Shown here piece after piece: positions 35,343 through 46,348 of a DNA stretch of 64,000 nt (the stretch's first letter is position 1; every line of letters starts with the position of its first letter). Under the pieces are notes generated by a model, which was given only the letters and a program-made list of their open reading frames with translations, was not told the DNA's origin and searched no databases. The translations under genes and the position numbers were made by a program. The DNA comes from Pseudomonas sp. GD03944 (GTDB lineage: Bacteria > Pseudomonadota > Gammaproteobacteria > Pseudomonadales > Pseudomonadaceae). The stretch is from positions 1 through 64,000 of the forward strand of contig NZ_JAOCAH010000001.1 in the NCBI RefSeq assembly GCF_029839275.1, given 5' to 3'.

Positions 35343-36704
35343 TTAGCTGGCCTCTGCTACGACTGATTCGGGGGCTTGGGTACTGGCTGGTGGCTGCCAG
35401 CCACGCACATCGATTTTTCCGGTTACAGCGGCGGAGATCAGGGCGGAGCGGCGCTCTTTTAATAGCTGCATTGACCCTTCCGACTCTTCCATGAGGGCAT
35501 TGAATACAGATGATTGTCTGTCAATGAATTCAGAAATCGTTGTTTGCTCTTCTCTCGGAGGTTCAAACATCCAAAACTCGATAGCGTCAGCTATGTTGAA
35601 CTGCTTCTGGGCCGCACCATACTGAACTACTTCGACTTGCTGCCTCACAAGACGACTGTTCATCACAGCACAAAGCCAGTGCGAGTCGTAATTTCCTCGT
35701 TTCACTAGCATGACCGAAGCACAATTACCTCCTGCGCACTCAGGCGGAACAACCGCTGTCAAACCGGGGTAGCCCACACGCATCGTTACAATGTCGCCAG
35801 TTTCCAGCATCGTCTTTCGATTTTTCTTACTATCTTCTGGCGAAATCTTTCTCGCTTTATCGACCTCAATAAAGCCTTCTTTCACCTCTCCTCCATACAA
35901 GAACGGGAGACCTTCATCCGACACGTAATCACTTGGATTAACAACAATTCCCACAGTAATAAATGGCGATATGTTTTTTAGCCGTTTTTTCCCCCAGTGC
36001 GCAGGCACCTCGCCCAGCCACTCCACACCGGAGTCCTTCATCGGTACCGTCGGGTCGAGACCTTTGGTGACAGCATGGGAGATCACAGCCTGGCGCTTTT
36101 CCTTGAGCAGTTCGATCAGGCGCTTCTGCTCTTCGATAAGCGCGTCGATGCGGGCAGTTTCGTGGTCGAGGAAACGGGCGATTTGGGTTTGCTCTGAAAG
36201 TGGGGGCATCGGTACATCGAAGCGACCTAACTCGTCGCCAGAAATCTCAAGGAAGGTTGTACCTTTTCCGCGAATATTCAGTTCGGTTTTTGCAGTCAGC
36301 AGAACGTAAGCAAAGTAAGTTGAAAATGCGCTCTCGTTCGGGATAAGCCCCTTACACCCCTGATTTGTACACATCCTGATCAATGCAATCGCTAGCGAAC
36401 CGATGGGCGCTCTCGTCGAAAGAATTAGGCTGCCTGCTGGCAGCAGACTTGTCCCACAGGAAGCAAGACCCGTATCGGTGATAGTTCTTTTCGATGTATC
36501 AAGGAAGAATGAAGTTAGCCCACTCAAATCCGCCGGTGTTACCCAAGCAATATCGCCGTCCCAGTTGATTTCATCGGGCGGAGGTGTGGAACCACCCTCG
36601 ATCATGAACCCTCTCTTTAGGGGGCTTACCGACCAATGAGCAGGTATAGCGCCGATCCACTCACCACTAGAATCCTTGTATTCCTGATAACTAGGAAACG
36701 TCAT
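35343..36704 (-). CDS. hsdS: Type I restriction-modification specificity subunit
   Basis: 453 aa with the usual two target-recognition domains, each followed by a conserved helix: [36 protein letters not shown] (about 170-210) and [23 protein letters not shown] (about 380-405). Its sequence is the variable part of the system. The ATG at 36704 overlaps the hsdM stop by four bases. It decides the bipartite DNA target; the target cannot be read from sequence alone. Confidence 0.93.
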   Translation of the reverse strand: MTFPSYQEYKDSSGEWIGAIPAHWSVSPLKRGFMIEGGSTPPPDEINWDGDIAWVTPADLSGLTSFFLDTSKRTITDTGLASCGTSLLPAGSLILSTRAPIGSLAIALIRMCTNQGCKGLIPNESAFSTYFAYVLLTAKTELNIRGKGTTFLEISGDELGRFDVPMPPLSEQTQIARFLDHETARIDALIEEQKRLIELLKEKRQAVISHAVTKGLDPTVPMKDSGVEWLGEVPAHWGKKRLKNISPFITVGIVVNPSDYVSDEGLPFLYGGEVKEGFIEVDKARKISPEDSKKNRKTMLETGDIVTMRVGYPGLTAVVPPECAGGNCASVMLVKRGNYDSHWLCAVMNSRLVRQQVEVVQYGAAQKQFNIADAIEFWMFEPPREEQTTISEFIDRQSSVFNALMEESEGSMQLLKERRSALISAAVTGKIDVRGWQPPASTQAPESVVAEAS

Positions 36705-38683
36705 GCCGAAAGCCCCTCAATCATCTGCTTGATGCGGTCGGTGCAGGCTTTCAGGTCGCGGTCGATCTCCGCAAGCGGGCGCGGCGGCTGGAATACATAG
36801 AAGTGGCGGTTAAAGGGAATCTCGAAGCCTACAACGCCCACTTCACCGTCCTGGTCATCACGCTTGCTCTCGTCGATCCAGGCATCCGGCACATGGGGTT
36901 TCACTTCGCGCTCGAAGTAGTCGTACACCGACTCGCTCAGCGGCACGTTCTCGTTGTCGCGCAGGCCAGCATCCGCTTCCGGCCGGCCCTTGGTCATGCA
37001 GATATCCGCCTCGGGGTCCCGCTCGCTTAAAGCGCTCATCAGGGCTTTTAGCTCCGGCGTGCTAAGGCTGACGCTGTGCGCGGCGAGGGCTTTTTTCAGC
37101 AGCTTACTGAACTGCTCACGGTTGCGGTGCAAAACGCTGGCGTCCATCGCTTGAAGGGCAGCCAGCAGCTGTTGCTGGGCGGCGCTGTCGAGTTTCTGCA
37201 GGGCTTTTTCTTCCAGCACTTTGCCGATGCGTTCGGCGCTGGTTTGGAAGTTCAGGCGCAGCGGGCGCTCGACGGTGAGACGGCGGTAGCCGAATGCGTC
37301 GATGGGAAAAATCTTGCTCTGTGCAGTTTGCTCGAAGCTGCCATACAGGCGCACCAGCTCGCTGATTTGCTCTTCGGTGATGTACTGGCGCTTGCTGCCC
37401 AGCGACTTACGCATTTTGGCGAAGTGCTGGCTACCGTCGATCAACTGCACCTTGCCCTGGCGCACGGCGGCCTTGTGGTTGCTCAGCACCCACACATAGG
37501 TGGCGATGCCGGTGTTGTAGAACATGTCGGTGGGCAGGGCGATGATGGCCTCGACCAGATCGTTCTGCAGCAGGTAGCGGCGAATCTCCGACTCGCCCGA
37601 ACCGGCGCCGCCGGTAAACAGCGGCGAGCCGTTGAGGATGATACCGATACGCGAGCCCCCCTCACGCGGGTCACGCATTTTGCTGACCAGGTGCAGCAGG
37701 AACAGTAGGGAACCGTCGGACACACGCGGCAAGCCCGGGCCGAAGCGGCCGTTGAAGCCTTTTTCCGTGTGCTCGTCGGTGATCTGCTTCTGTACCTTCT
37801 TCCACTCCACGCCGAACGGCGGGTTGCTGAGCATAAAGTCGAAGCGGTGCTCAGGGCCAGCCAGTTGGTCGTTGGACAGGGTATTGCCCAGCTTGATGCT
37901 GGTGACGTCCTGGCCCTTGATCAGCATGTCCGCCTTGCAGATGGCGTAGGACTCGGGGTTGAGCTCCTGACCATGCAGGGACACAGTAACCTTGTCACTG
38001 ATGGACTGGATGTATTCGTCACCTTCCGAGAGGAAGCCACCAGTGCCCGCAGTCGGATCATAAATCGTGACGATGCTGTTGGGCGCGAGCTTGCCATCCT
38101 GCCCGGTGATCACCAGCGAGGTGGTGAGGTGCACGATATCGCGCGGGGTAAAGTGCTCCCCGGCGGTTTCGTTGGAGCTTTCCGCGAACTTGCGGATCAG
38201 CTCTTCGAAGATGATGCCCATGCCAAAGTTGCTGATGCGCTCAGGGCTCAGGTCCGTCGCGGCAAAGCGCTGCACTACCTGGTACAGCAGGTTGGCGCTT
38301 TCCAATTGCTGAACGAAGTCTTCAAAATGGAAGTGCTCGAAGATTTCGCGTGCGTCCTTGCTGAAGGCCTGCACATAACTCATCAGGTCGGCAGCGGTCT
38401 GGGTATCGGAAAGGCTTTCCAGGGTGAGCTTGGAGTTATTGAAAAATTGCTGGCCAGCGGCGCGTAGCATATACATTTCGCGCACGTTATCCGGGCGGCC
38501 CTCCTGGGCACAGGATTCGCTAATCACCGCATTCTTGGTAGGTGCAAGCACACATTCCATACGCCGTAGCAAAGTGAACGGCAGGATGATGCGACCGTAC
38601 TGAGACTGCTTGAAGTCGCCGCGCAGCAGATCGGCAATAGACCAGAGAAAAGTGGCCGTCTGGGAATGGTTTTCTGTGTTCAC
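36701..38683 (-). CDS. hsdM: Type I restriction-modification methyltransferase subunit
   Basis: 660 aa. An HsdM N-terminal helical domain (about 1-130) is followed by an N6-adenine methyltransferase domain with the SAM-binding DPTAGTGGF (from 209) and catalytic NPPF (287-290). A C-terminal segment (about 470-660) includes [19 protein letters not shown] and [15 protein letters not shown]. It overlaps hsdS, giving the order hsdM-hsdS-hsdR. The first 420 residues are nearly identical to those of the second, fused HsdM encoded next to it, including the start region [10 protein letters not shown]. Confidence 0.96.
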   Translation of the reverse strand: MNTENHSQTATFLWSIADLLRGDFKQSQYGRIILPFTLLRRMECVLAPTKNAVISESCAQEGRPDNVREMYMLRAAGQQFFNNSKLTLESLSDTQTAADLMSYVQAFSKDAREIFEHFHFEDFVQQLESANLLYQVVQRFAATDLSPERISNFGMGIIFEELIRKFAESSNETAGEHFTPRDIVHLTTSLVITGQDGKLAPNSIVTIYDPTAGTGGFLSEGDEYIQSISDKVTVSLHGQELNPESYAICKADMLIKGQDVTSIKLGNTLSNDQLAGPEHRFDFMLSNPPFGVEWKKVQKQITDEHTEKGFNGRFGPGLPRVSDGSLLFLLHLVSKMRDPREGGSRIGIILNGSPLFTGGAGSGESEIRRYLLQNDLVEAIIALPTDMFYNTGIATYVWVLSNHKAAVRQGKVQLIDGSQHFAKMRKSLGSKRQYITEEQISELVRLYGSFEQTAQSKIFPIDAFGYRRLTVERPLRLNFQTSAERIGKVLEEKALQKLDSAAQQQLLAALQAMDASVLHRNREQFSKLLKKALAAHSVSLSTPELKALMSALSERDPEADICMTKGRPEADAGLRDNENVPLSESVYDYFEREVKPHVPDAWIDESKRDDQDGEVGVVGFEIPFNRHFYVFQPPRPLAEIDRDLKACTDRIKQMIEGLSA

Positions 38684-38879
38684 GCAACTGCTCCTAGAAA
38701 GGCGTGCAAAAAATCGAGAGCTTACCCGGTTAAGTGAAATACGATCTAGGCCGGTAAAAAGAGGCTAGTGTAAATTTCTGGAGATAAATTAAAGATAACT
38801 GTGCCACTAAGAAGCGGTCAGCATGACAGAGATTAGAGGCAGCACCTACAATATTAAGGAGGACAATGCGAAACATCAG

Positions 38880-41711
38880 TTAGGCCTTAAAATGATTTCT
38901 GACATACTCAACAAGCTTGGGCCCCTCAAGCTTATCTGTTGCAGGATTCGTTCTAACATAAAAATCCCGCCCATCAAGGTAGCACGGGATTGCCGAGGGC
39001 TTGCAATAAACCCATAAAATTTTCTTCCCGCTAAGATCAACTAACTTTGCCGAAATAAATGGGTAGTACTGCTCACCAATTCGATTTTTCAGATTATTTT
39101 TCCAATGCAAGAGGAATCTATCATCACTCCCTCTGTGAAATCGCTGTATCTCATCATTCAAACCTAGGGGCTCTCCGTCATCTGAAACACCGATCAAGAG
39201 GTCCCCGCCGCACGTATTCAAGAAGGCGACCACCGTCTTAAAAGAGGCATCTTCGATGTAGCGCGCATTTTCTTGCCTCTTTATATCAAGACCAAATGAC
39301 GACTTAAATTCTGCCACATCCGCCTCACCCGCCCGAATTATGTTTCTTACTTTATCTTCAGCGGTTAAACCTCCCAGAACATCAAGCATCCCGTCAAGTC
39401 TATTATTAAGTAAACTTGAGCTTGTGGGATTCAAGGCTAGTTCACTATCAAATTTTTCAACAGCGCTCTTTAGAAGCTTTAATTTGCCTGAGACCTTAAC
39501 TATATCCTCCTGCTCACCTAAGCCTGGAAGTGCCACAACAACACGGTCTAGCTCGCCAGAGCTTAAGTACTTTAGCGTAACGCCCTGCATGGATGCATTC
39601 AAACATAATGCACCAAACTCTGACTGAAAGAAAGCAACAACATAATCCGCTAAAGCCTCTCCCCCAAGAACAACCTGTATATAATCTTTATGCGACTTCA
39701 AATTTGCATCCAAAATGGATGTTACTTTTGGCGAACCACTTTTCTTTAAATATATGGAGTTTTCGCGATGGAATAGTCGCTCCCCGTTTCCACCGTCAAT
39801 GACCGCTATTGCAAGATCCCCCAGGCTCAAGGAAAAATAATTCTTGTACTGCGACTCGAGACGCTCAATCTGATCTTGCACTCTGAATCGATGAAAATTA
39901 ATCTCGTACCCGACAATCCCAATTTCCCCGACACCTTTATCAGTGGACGACGGGCTTAGCCAAGAGTCCTCAGCGTAGGGTTTGATCTCGCGTTCAAAAT
40001 AATCTTCGACCAACTGATTCAGGGGTACATTTACCGACTTGCGCATATGGGCATCAGCAACCAACTCACCGTTTCTGCTCAGCAGTGGTTTGGCACGGGG
40101 ATCACGCTCACCAAAGCAAGCTAGCACTGCCTTTTCTCCACCTTTGGAAAGCCTTTTAATGCCCGCAGCCATGAGGAAGGCTGGCAGGTTATCAAAGCTT
40201 CCTTCTACATTTGCAAGGAGTTCCACCTGCTCAGCCCCCTTAAAGGCCTTATAGGCAGCTAGCTTTATCGGAGTGGCCGAGAAGCTCAAGCGCAGCGGAC
40301 GCTCGACGGTGATACGGCGGTAGCCTAACTCTGTAGTGACAAGAATCTTACTATTGGCTCCCTGCTCAAAAGCCTCATACAACTTTAAGATCTCGGCAAT
40401 TTGCTCTTGGGCAAAATATTTGCGCTTGCTGCCAATGCACTTTTGCATGGGTGCATGAATGGTACTGGCGTCAATAAGCTGCACCTTGCCTATGCGGTTA
40501 GGGCTCTTGCGGTTGGACATCACCAAGATATAGGTGGCGATGCCGGTGTTATAGAACATGTCCGTCGGCAGCGCGACGACGGCCTCGACCAGATCGTTCT
40601 GCAGCAGGTAGCGGCGAATCTCCGACTCGCCCGAACCTGCGCCGCCGGTAAACAGCGGCGAGCCATTGAGGATGATACCGATACGCGAGCCGCCTTCATG
40701 CGGGTCACGCATCTTACTAACCAGATGCAGCAGGAACAGCAGCGAGCCGTCAGACACACGCGGCAGGCCAGGACCGAAGCGGCCGTCGAAACCCTTAACC
40801 GTGTGCTCGTCGGTGATCTGCTTCTGTACCTTCTTCCACTCCACACCGAACGGCGGATTACCGAGCATGAAGTCGAAGTGCTTGTCGGCCAATTGGTCGT
40901 TGGACAGGGTGTTGCCGAGCTTGATGCTGGCCACGTCCTGCCCCTTGATCAACATGCCCGCTTTGCAGATGGCATAGGTATCAGGATTGAGCTCCTGACC
41001 ATGCAGGGACACAGCAACCTTGTCACTGATGGACTGGATGTATTCATCCCCCTCAGACAAAAAGCCACCGGTGCCAGCGGTTGGGTCATAGATGGTGACG
41101 ATGCTGTTGGGCGCTAGCTTGTGGTCCTGATTGGCGATCACAAGCGAGGTGGTGAGGCGCACGATGTCACGCGGGGTAAAGTGCTCTCCGGCGGTTTCGT
41201 TGGAGCTTTCTGCGAACCTGCGGATCAGCTCTTCGAAGATGATGCCCATGCCAAAGTTGCCGATGCGCTCAGGGCTCAGGTCCGTCGCGGCAAAGCGCTG
41301 CACCACCTGATACAGCAGGTTGACGCTCTCCAATTGTTGAACGAAGTATCCGAAGTGGAAATGCTCAAAGATTTCGCGTGCATCTTTGCTGAACGACTGC
41401 ACATAGCTCATCAAATCAGCGCCGGTCTGGGTGGCGGACAGGCCTTCTAAGGTGAGTTTGGAGCTATTGAAATACTGCTGGCCAGCGGCGCGCAGCATGT
41501 ACATGTCACGCACATTATCAGTACGCCCCTCCTGGGCACAGGACTCGCTAATAACAGCATCCTTGGTCGACGCGAGTACACACTCCATACGCCGCAACAG
41601 CGTAAACGGCAGGATAATGCGGCCATACTGTGATTGTCTGAAGTCGCCGCGCAGCAGATCGGCGATAGACCAGAGAAACGCGGCCGTCTGGGAATGGTTT
41701 TCCGTGTTCAC
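38880..41711 (-). CDS. HsdM fused to an HsdS-like segment and AlbA_2 (Schlafen-type) domain
   Basis: 943 aa. Residues 1 to about 420 are a near copy of the adjacent HsdM, with DPTAGTGGF (from 209) and NPPF (285-288) intact. Similarity then weakens but continues to about residue 640 (YFEREIKPYAEDSWL, VGYEINFHRF). Residues about 650-770 resemble part of a specificity subunit (FQSEFGALCLNASMQGVTLKYLSSGELDRV, then a helix EDIVKVSGKLKLLKSAVEKFDSEL). Residues 798-943 are an AlbA_2 domain (VAEFKSSFGLD, FLNTCGGDLLIGVSDDGEPLGL). The frame is uninterrupted, so it is probably functional. It may methylate or sense DNA alone; its role is unknown. Confidence 0.85.
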   Translation of the reverse strand: MNTENHSQTAAFLWSIADLLRGDFRQSQYGRIILPFTLLRRMECVLASTKDAVISESCAQEGRTDNVRDMYMLRAAGQQYFNSSKLTLEGLSATQTGADLMSYVQSFSKDAREIFEHFHFGYFVQQLESVNLLYQVVQRFAATDLSPERIGNFGMGIIFEELIRRFAESSNETAGEHFTPRDIVRLTTSLVIANQDHKLAPNSIVTIYDPTAGTGGFLSEGDEYIQSISDKVAVSLHGQELNPDTYAICKAGMLIKGQDVASIKLGNTLSNDQLADKHFDFMLGNPPFGVEWKKVQKQITDEHTVKGFDGRFGPGLPRVSDGSLLFLLHLVSKMRDPHEGGSRIGIILNGSPLFTGGAGSGESEIRRYLLQNDLVEAVVALPTDMFYNTGIATYILVMSNRKSPNRIGKVQLIDASTIHAPMQKCIGSKRKYFAQEQIAEILKLYEAFEQGANSKILVTTELGYRRITVERPLRLSFSATPIKLAAYKAFKGAEQVELLANVEGSFDNLPAFLMAAGIKRLSKGGEKAVLACFGERDPRAKPLLSRNGELVADAHMRKSVNVPLNQLVEDYFEREIKPYAEDSWLSPSSTDKGVGEIGIVGYEINFHRFRVQDQIERLESQYKNYFSLSLGDLAIAVIDGGNGERLFHRENSIYLKKSGSPKVTSILDANLKSHKDYIQVVLGGEALADYVVAFFQSEFGALCLNASMQGVTLKYLSSGELDRVVVALPGLGEQEDIVKVSGKLKLLKSAVEKFDSELALNPTSSSLLNNRLDGMLDVLGGLTAEDKVRNIIRAGEADVAEFKSSFGLDIKRQENARYIEDASFKTVVAFLNTCGGDLLIGVSDDGEPLGLNDEIQRFHRGSDDRFLLHWKNNLKNRIGEQYYPFISAKLVDLSGKKILWVYCKPSAIPCYLDGRDFYVRTNPATDKLEGPKLVEYVRNHFKA

Positions 41712-41824
41712 GCAACTGCTCCTGAGGCGACATGCAAAGGCGCAAGTTTACCTCGCGCGTCGCAGGATAGTGCCACCAGATGCAGTCAAAGAATCTGTCA
41801 TCTCAGACTCGGAAATACAGGCAC

Positions 41825-41853
41825 AAAAAAGCCCAGTCGTTGCCGAACTGGGC
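41825..41853 (-). terminator. Intrinsic terminator of tRNA-Pro
   Basis: GCCCAGT (41831-41837) pairs with ACTGGGC (41847-41853); six A residues on the plus strand give a U tract on the minus strand. It is 18 bp beyond the tRNA 3' end and separates it from the defence island. Confidence 0.9.
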
Positions 41854-41870
41854 TTTGATGTTGGGATTTT

Positions 41871-41947
41871 TGGTCGGGACGGAGTGATTCGAACACTCGA
41901 CCCCTTGCACCCCATGCAAGTGCGCTACCGGGCTGCGCTACGCCCCG
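41871..41947 (-). tRNA. tRNA-Pro (anticodon GGG)
   Basis: A 77-nt cloverleaf with encoded CCA (minus strand 41873-41871). The acceptor stem is CGGGGCG / CGTCCCG, the anticodon stem is CTTGC / GCAAG around ATGGGGT (anticodon GGG), and the T loop is GTTCGAATC. Its 3' end faces the defence island, the usual side for tRNA-targeted insertions, but I found no duplicated 3' end sequence or integrase gene. It follows the merR gene on the same strand. Confidence 0.97.
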
Positions 41948-42029
41948 ACGATGCTTACGTGTTACCGAAAGCGAGGTGGACTTTACAATAAGCTGCTGAA
42001 TTGTGGAAGTTTTTTTTGCTGCGAGTGGG

Positions 42030-42386
42030 TTATTTGCGAAGCACGTGGAGGACATCTTCCAGCTCAGCGATCATCTGTTTGATGAGCTGCTTGTACTGGG
42101 TGGTGTCGTCCTTGGCTTCGTCGCCGGAGAGGCGCTGGCGCGCCCCGCCGATGGTGAAACCCTGGTCATACAGCAGCGCGCGGATCTGGCGGATCATCAG
42201 CACGTCCTGGCGCTGGTAATACCGACGGTTGCCGCGACGCTTCACCGGGTTGAGCTGGGGGAACTCCTGCTCCCAATACCGCAGCACGTGCGGTTTGACT
42301 GCGCAGAGTTCGCTCACCTCGCCGATCGTGAAGTACCGTTTGCCGGGTATGGCCGGTAGTTCGTCGTTATGACTTGGTTCCAGCAT
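42030..42386 (-). CDS. MerR-family transcriptional regulator
   Basis: 118 aa. An N-terminal MerR helix-turn-helix is visible ([42 protein letters not shown]). The short C-terminal helix ([22 protein letters not shown]) has no metal-binding cysteines. It is the conserved MerR-like gene always found beside ihfA in Pseudomonas. The start overlaps the ihfA end by 20 bases. Target unknown. Confidence 0.92.
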   Translation of the reverse strand: MLEPSHNDELPAIPGKRYFTIGEVSELCAVKPHVLRYWEQEFPQLNPVKRRGNRRYYQRQDVLMIRQIRALLYDQGFTIGGARQRLSGDEAKDDTTQYKQLIKQMIAELEDVLHVLRK

Positions 42387-42669
42387 AAGCCTCGACCCTG
42401 GCTTTAAGTTTTTGGCCTGGACGGAACGTCACTACACGGCGAGCCGTGATAGGGATTTCCTCTCCCGTTTTTGGATTACGACCGGGGCGCTGACGCTTGT
42501 CGCGCAGATCAAAGTTGCCGAACCCCGAGAGCTTGACCTGCTCGTTGAGTTCCAAGGCTTGGCGGATCTCTTCGAAGAACAGCTCCACCAACTCCTTGGC
42601 TTCCCGTTTATTCAGGCCCAGCTCTTCATACAGACGTTCCGCCATCTCAGCTTTCGTCAGAGCCCCCAT
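42367..42669 (-). CDS. ihfA: Integration host factor alpha subunit
   Basis: 100 aa, full-length HU/IHF-type DNA-bending protein with the signature [21 protein letters not shown] and beta-arm residues through [11 protein letters not shown]. It dimerises with IhfB and bends DNA at promoters, including sigma-54 promoters, and at recombination sites. It lies three bases after pheT, the standard pheST-ihfA arrangement. Confidence 0.98.
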   Translation of the reverse strand: MGALTKAEMAERLYEELGLNKREAKELVELFFEEIRQALELNEQVKLSGFGNFDLRDKRQRPGRNPKTGEEIPITARRVVTFRPGQKLKARVEAYAGTKS

Positions 42670-42672
42670 ACG

Positions 42673-45051
42673 CTACTTCCTTAACGTGGCGTTGAACCTT
42701 TGTTCCAGGGAGGTGAGGATATTCTGCGTTGTCGTACTCACCTCATCGTCATTAAGAGTGCGCGATGGATGCTGCCAGGTCAAGCCGACGGCCAGGCTTT
42801 TTCTATGCGGATCAATGCCTTTACCGTGATAGACGTCAAATAGCCTGAGGTCAGTCAACCATTCGCCGGCGGTCTCGCGGATGTTGGCCAGCAGCGACTC
42901 GGCCGGGACCTCGCGGTCCACCAGCAATGCCAGGTCACGGCGCACTTCCGGGAAGCGCGACAGCTCCTGGAATTTCGGCATGCGGCCCTGGGTGATCTCG
43001 CCCAGTACCAGCTCGAACATGAATACCGGCTGATCCAGGCCCAGGGTTTTCGCCAGCTCGGGGTGGATGGCACCGAGGAAGCCGACCAGGCGCCCTTCCC
43101 GCTCGATGCGAGCAGTCTGGCCCGGGTGCAACGCCGGGTGCTCGCCCGGTACGAAGCTGAAGCTGCCTGCCGCACCGGCGCTGGCCAGCAGGGCTTCGAC
43201 GTCGGCTTTCACGTCGTAGAAGTCCACGCCGTCACGGCCGTGGGCCCAGCTTTCCGGCAGGCGGCTGCCGCAGATGACGCCCGCGAGCATCGGCTCCTGC
43301 TTGAGGCCTTCGAGCTGACCAACGAAACGCAGGCCGCTTTCGAACAGGCGCACGCGCGACTGCTGACGGTTGAGGTTGTGTTCCAGCGCCTTGACCAGGC
43401 CCGGCCACAGCGAGGAACGCATGGCGGCCATGTCGGCGGAGATCGGGTTGGCCAGCATCAGCGGCTCGACGCCAGGGCTGAACAGCTCGAACAGCTTGGG
43501 ATCGATGAAGCTGTAGGTGATCGCTTCCTGGTAACCGCGGGCCACCAGCAGACGACGCAGAGCCGGCAGCTCGACGGCTGCCTCAGCCTTGGCTTGCGGC
43601 GCCAGGCGCGCTTGCGGGTAACGAACCGGCAGGCGGTTGTAGCCGTACAGGCGGCCCAGTTCTTCGATCAGGTCGACTTCCAGGCTGATGTCGAAGCGGT
43701 GGCTGGGCACGCTGACCTGCCACTGCCCTTCCCCATCGGCACGAATGCCCAGGCCCAGGGCCGCGAGCAGGCGCTCGACTTCGGCACCGTCCATGCGCAT
43801 GCCGAGCATCTGCTCGATGCGCTCGGCACGCAGGGTGATCGGCGCCACGCTGGGCAGCTGATCCTGGCTGACAGCTTCGATGATCGGGCCGGCTTCGCCG
43901 CCGACGATCTCCAGCAGCAGCGCGGTGGCGCGCTCCATGGCTTCACGGGCCAGCTGCCAGTCCACGCCGCGCTCGAAACGGTGCGATGCGTCGGTGTGCA
44001 GGCCATAGGAACGGGCCTTGCCAGCGATGGCGATGGTGTCGAAGAAGGCGCTTTCGAGGAACAGATCGCGGGTCTTGTCGTTGACGCCGCTGTGCTCGCC
44101 CCCCATGACGCCGGCGATGGCCAGGGCGCGCTGGTGGTCGGCGATGACCAGGGTGTCGGCACGCAGGCTGACTTCCTGGCCGTCGAGCAGGACAAGCTTC
44201 TCGCCCTCTTCGGCCATGCGCACGCGAACGCCGCCGTTGATTTCGGCGAGGTCGAAGGCGTGCATTGGCTGGCCCAGCTCGAGCATCACGTAGTTGGTGA
44301 TGTCGACGGCGGCGTCGATGCTGCGCACGTCGGCGCGGCGCAGGCGCTCGACCATCCACAGCGGAGTCGGACGGGACAGGTCGACGTTGCGCACCACACG
44401 GCCGAGGTAACGCGGGCAGGCCTGGGTGGCGATCACTTCGACCGGGCGCACTTCGTCGTGGCTGGCGGCGACGGCGGCCACTTCTGGGCGAGTGACCTTG
44501 GCGTCGTACAGGGCGCCGACTTCGCGGGCCAGACCGGCAAGGGACAGGCAGTCACCGCGGTTGGGCGTCAGGTCGACTTCGATGCTGGCGTCGTCCAGGT
44601 CCAGGTAGGCGCGGATGTCCTGGCCTACCGGCGCATCGCTCGGCAGCTCCATCAGGCCATCGTTGTTCTCGCCGATCTGCAGCTCGGTTTCCGAGCACAG
44701 CATGCCGTTGGATTCGACGCCACGCAGCTTGGCTTTCTTGATCTTGAAGTCGCCCGGCAGCTCGGCACCGATCATGGCAAACGGGATCTTCAGGCCGGGG
44801 CGCACGTTCGGCGCGCCGCACACCACCTGGAAGGTTTCCGCGCCATTGCTGACCTGGCACACACGCAGTTTGTCGGCATCAGGGTGCTGTTCGGTGCTCA
44901 GCACCTCACCCACGACCACGCCGCTGAATACGCCGGCGGCCAGCGACACGCTGTCGACTTCGAGGCCGGCCATGGACAGGCGAGCCACCAGGTCGTCGCG
45001 CGATACCTGAGGGTTTACCCAGCTGCGCAGCCATTTTTCACTGAATTTCAT
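42673..45051 (-). CDS. pheT: Phenylalanyl-tRNA synthetase beta subunit
   Basis: 792 aa, standard length. It includes the N-terminal tRNA-binding EMAP-like domain (about 40-150: VGEVLSTEQHPDADKLRVCQV), the B3/B4 editing domain, B5 with RLYGYNRLPVRYP (about 470-480), and the C-terminal ferredoxin-like anticodon-binding domain (FPEVRRDLALLVD, FDVYHGKGIDPHRKSLAVGLT). It forms an alpha2beta2 enzyme with PheS, whose gene is 46 bp upstream. Confidence 0.98.
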   Translation of the reverse strand: MKFSEKWLRSWVNPQVSRDDLVARLSMAGLEVDSVSLAAGVFSGVVVGEVLSTEQHPDADKLRVCQVSNGAETFQVVCGAPNVRPGLKIPFAMIGAELPGDFKIKKAKLRGVESNGMLCSETELQIGENNDGLMELPSDAPVGQDIRAYLDLDDASIEVDLTPNRGDCLSLAGLAREVGALYDAKVTRPEVAAVAASHDEVRPVEVIATQACPRYLGRVVRNVDLSRPTPLWMVERLRRADVRSIDAAVDITNYVMLELGQPMHAFDLAEINGGVRVRMAEEGEKLVLLDGQEVSLRADTLVIADHQRALAIAGVMGGEHSGVNDKTRDLFLESAFFDTIAIAGKARSYGLHTDASHRFERGVDWQLAREAMERATALLLEIVGGEAGPIIEAVSQDQLPSVAPITLRAERIEQMLGMRMDGAEVERLLAALGLGIRADGEGQWQVSVPSHRFDISLEVDLIEELGRLYGYNRLPVRYPQARLAPQAKAEAAVELPALRRLLVARGYQEAITYSFIDPKLFELFSPGVEPLMLANPISADMAAMRSSLWPGLVKALEHNLNRQQSRVRLFESGLRFVGQLEGLKQEPMLAGVICGSRLPESWAHGRDGVDFYDVKADVEALLASAGAAGSFSFVPGEHPALHPGQTARIEREGRLVGFLGAIHPELAKTLGLDQPVFMFELVLGEITQGRMPKFQELSRFPEVRRDLALLVDREVPAESLLANIRETAGEWLTDLRLFDVYHGKGIDPHRKSLAVGLTWQHPSRTLNDDEVSTTTQNILTSLEQRFNATLRK

Positions 45052-45097
45052 ACTGTCTGTTCTCCTGAACCAATTCGATTACGGAATGCGAGGGGCG

Positions 45098-46114
<1,017 letters not shown>

Positions 46115-46134
46115 TTACAGACTCCAGATACGAA

Positions 46135-46165
46135 ATAGGGGAAGAGCCTTAGGCTCTTCCCCTAT
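46135..46165 (-). promoter_or_regulatory. Perfect 14-bp hairpin in the pheS leader
   Basis: ATAGGGGAAGAGCC and GGCTCTTCCCCTAT flank a three-base loop, ending 20 bp before the pheS ATG. On the minus-strand RNA it is followed by UUUCGU, only a weak U tract, so it may be a partial terminator, attenuator or processing site controlling pheST. Confidence 0.55.
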
Positions 46166-46318
46166 CGATGACGTTTGAACGAGCCCAGTGCCTATTGCAC
46201 TTGGTCATGCTGCGTTGAAAGCCGGTTCGGATGCTCATTTACAGCTTGTAAACTCCGCTTCCTTACCGCCTCTCGCCTTGCCTGACCTTCGTTCATTACG
46301 GCCCAGGGCTCATTCATG

Positions 46319-46336
46319 CACCGGGCGAGCCCGGTG
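46319..46336 (-). terminator. Hairpin after rplT
   Basis: CACCGGG-CTCG-CCCGGTG on the minus strand is a perfect 7-bp stem 12 bp beyond the rplT stop. It has no U run, so it is probably a partial terminator or RNA-stabilising stem at the end of the infC-rpmI-rplT message. Confidence 0.45.
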
Positions 46337-46348
46337 ATTGTCGGGGAC

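Noticed and set aside
38880..41711. Second hsdM as a pseudogene
   Set aside because: The frame is open over 943 codons, catalytic motifs are intact and the 3' part encodes a recognisable AlbA_2 domain, so it reads as a fusion rather than decay.
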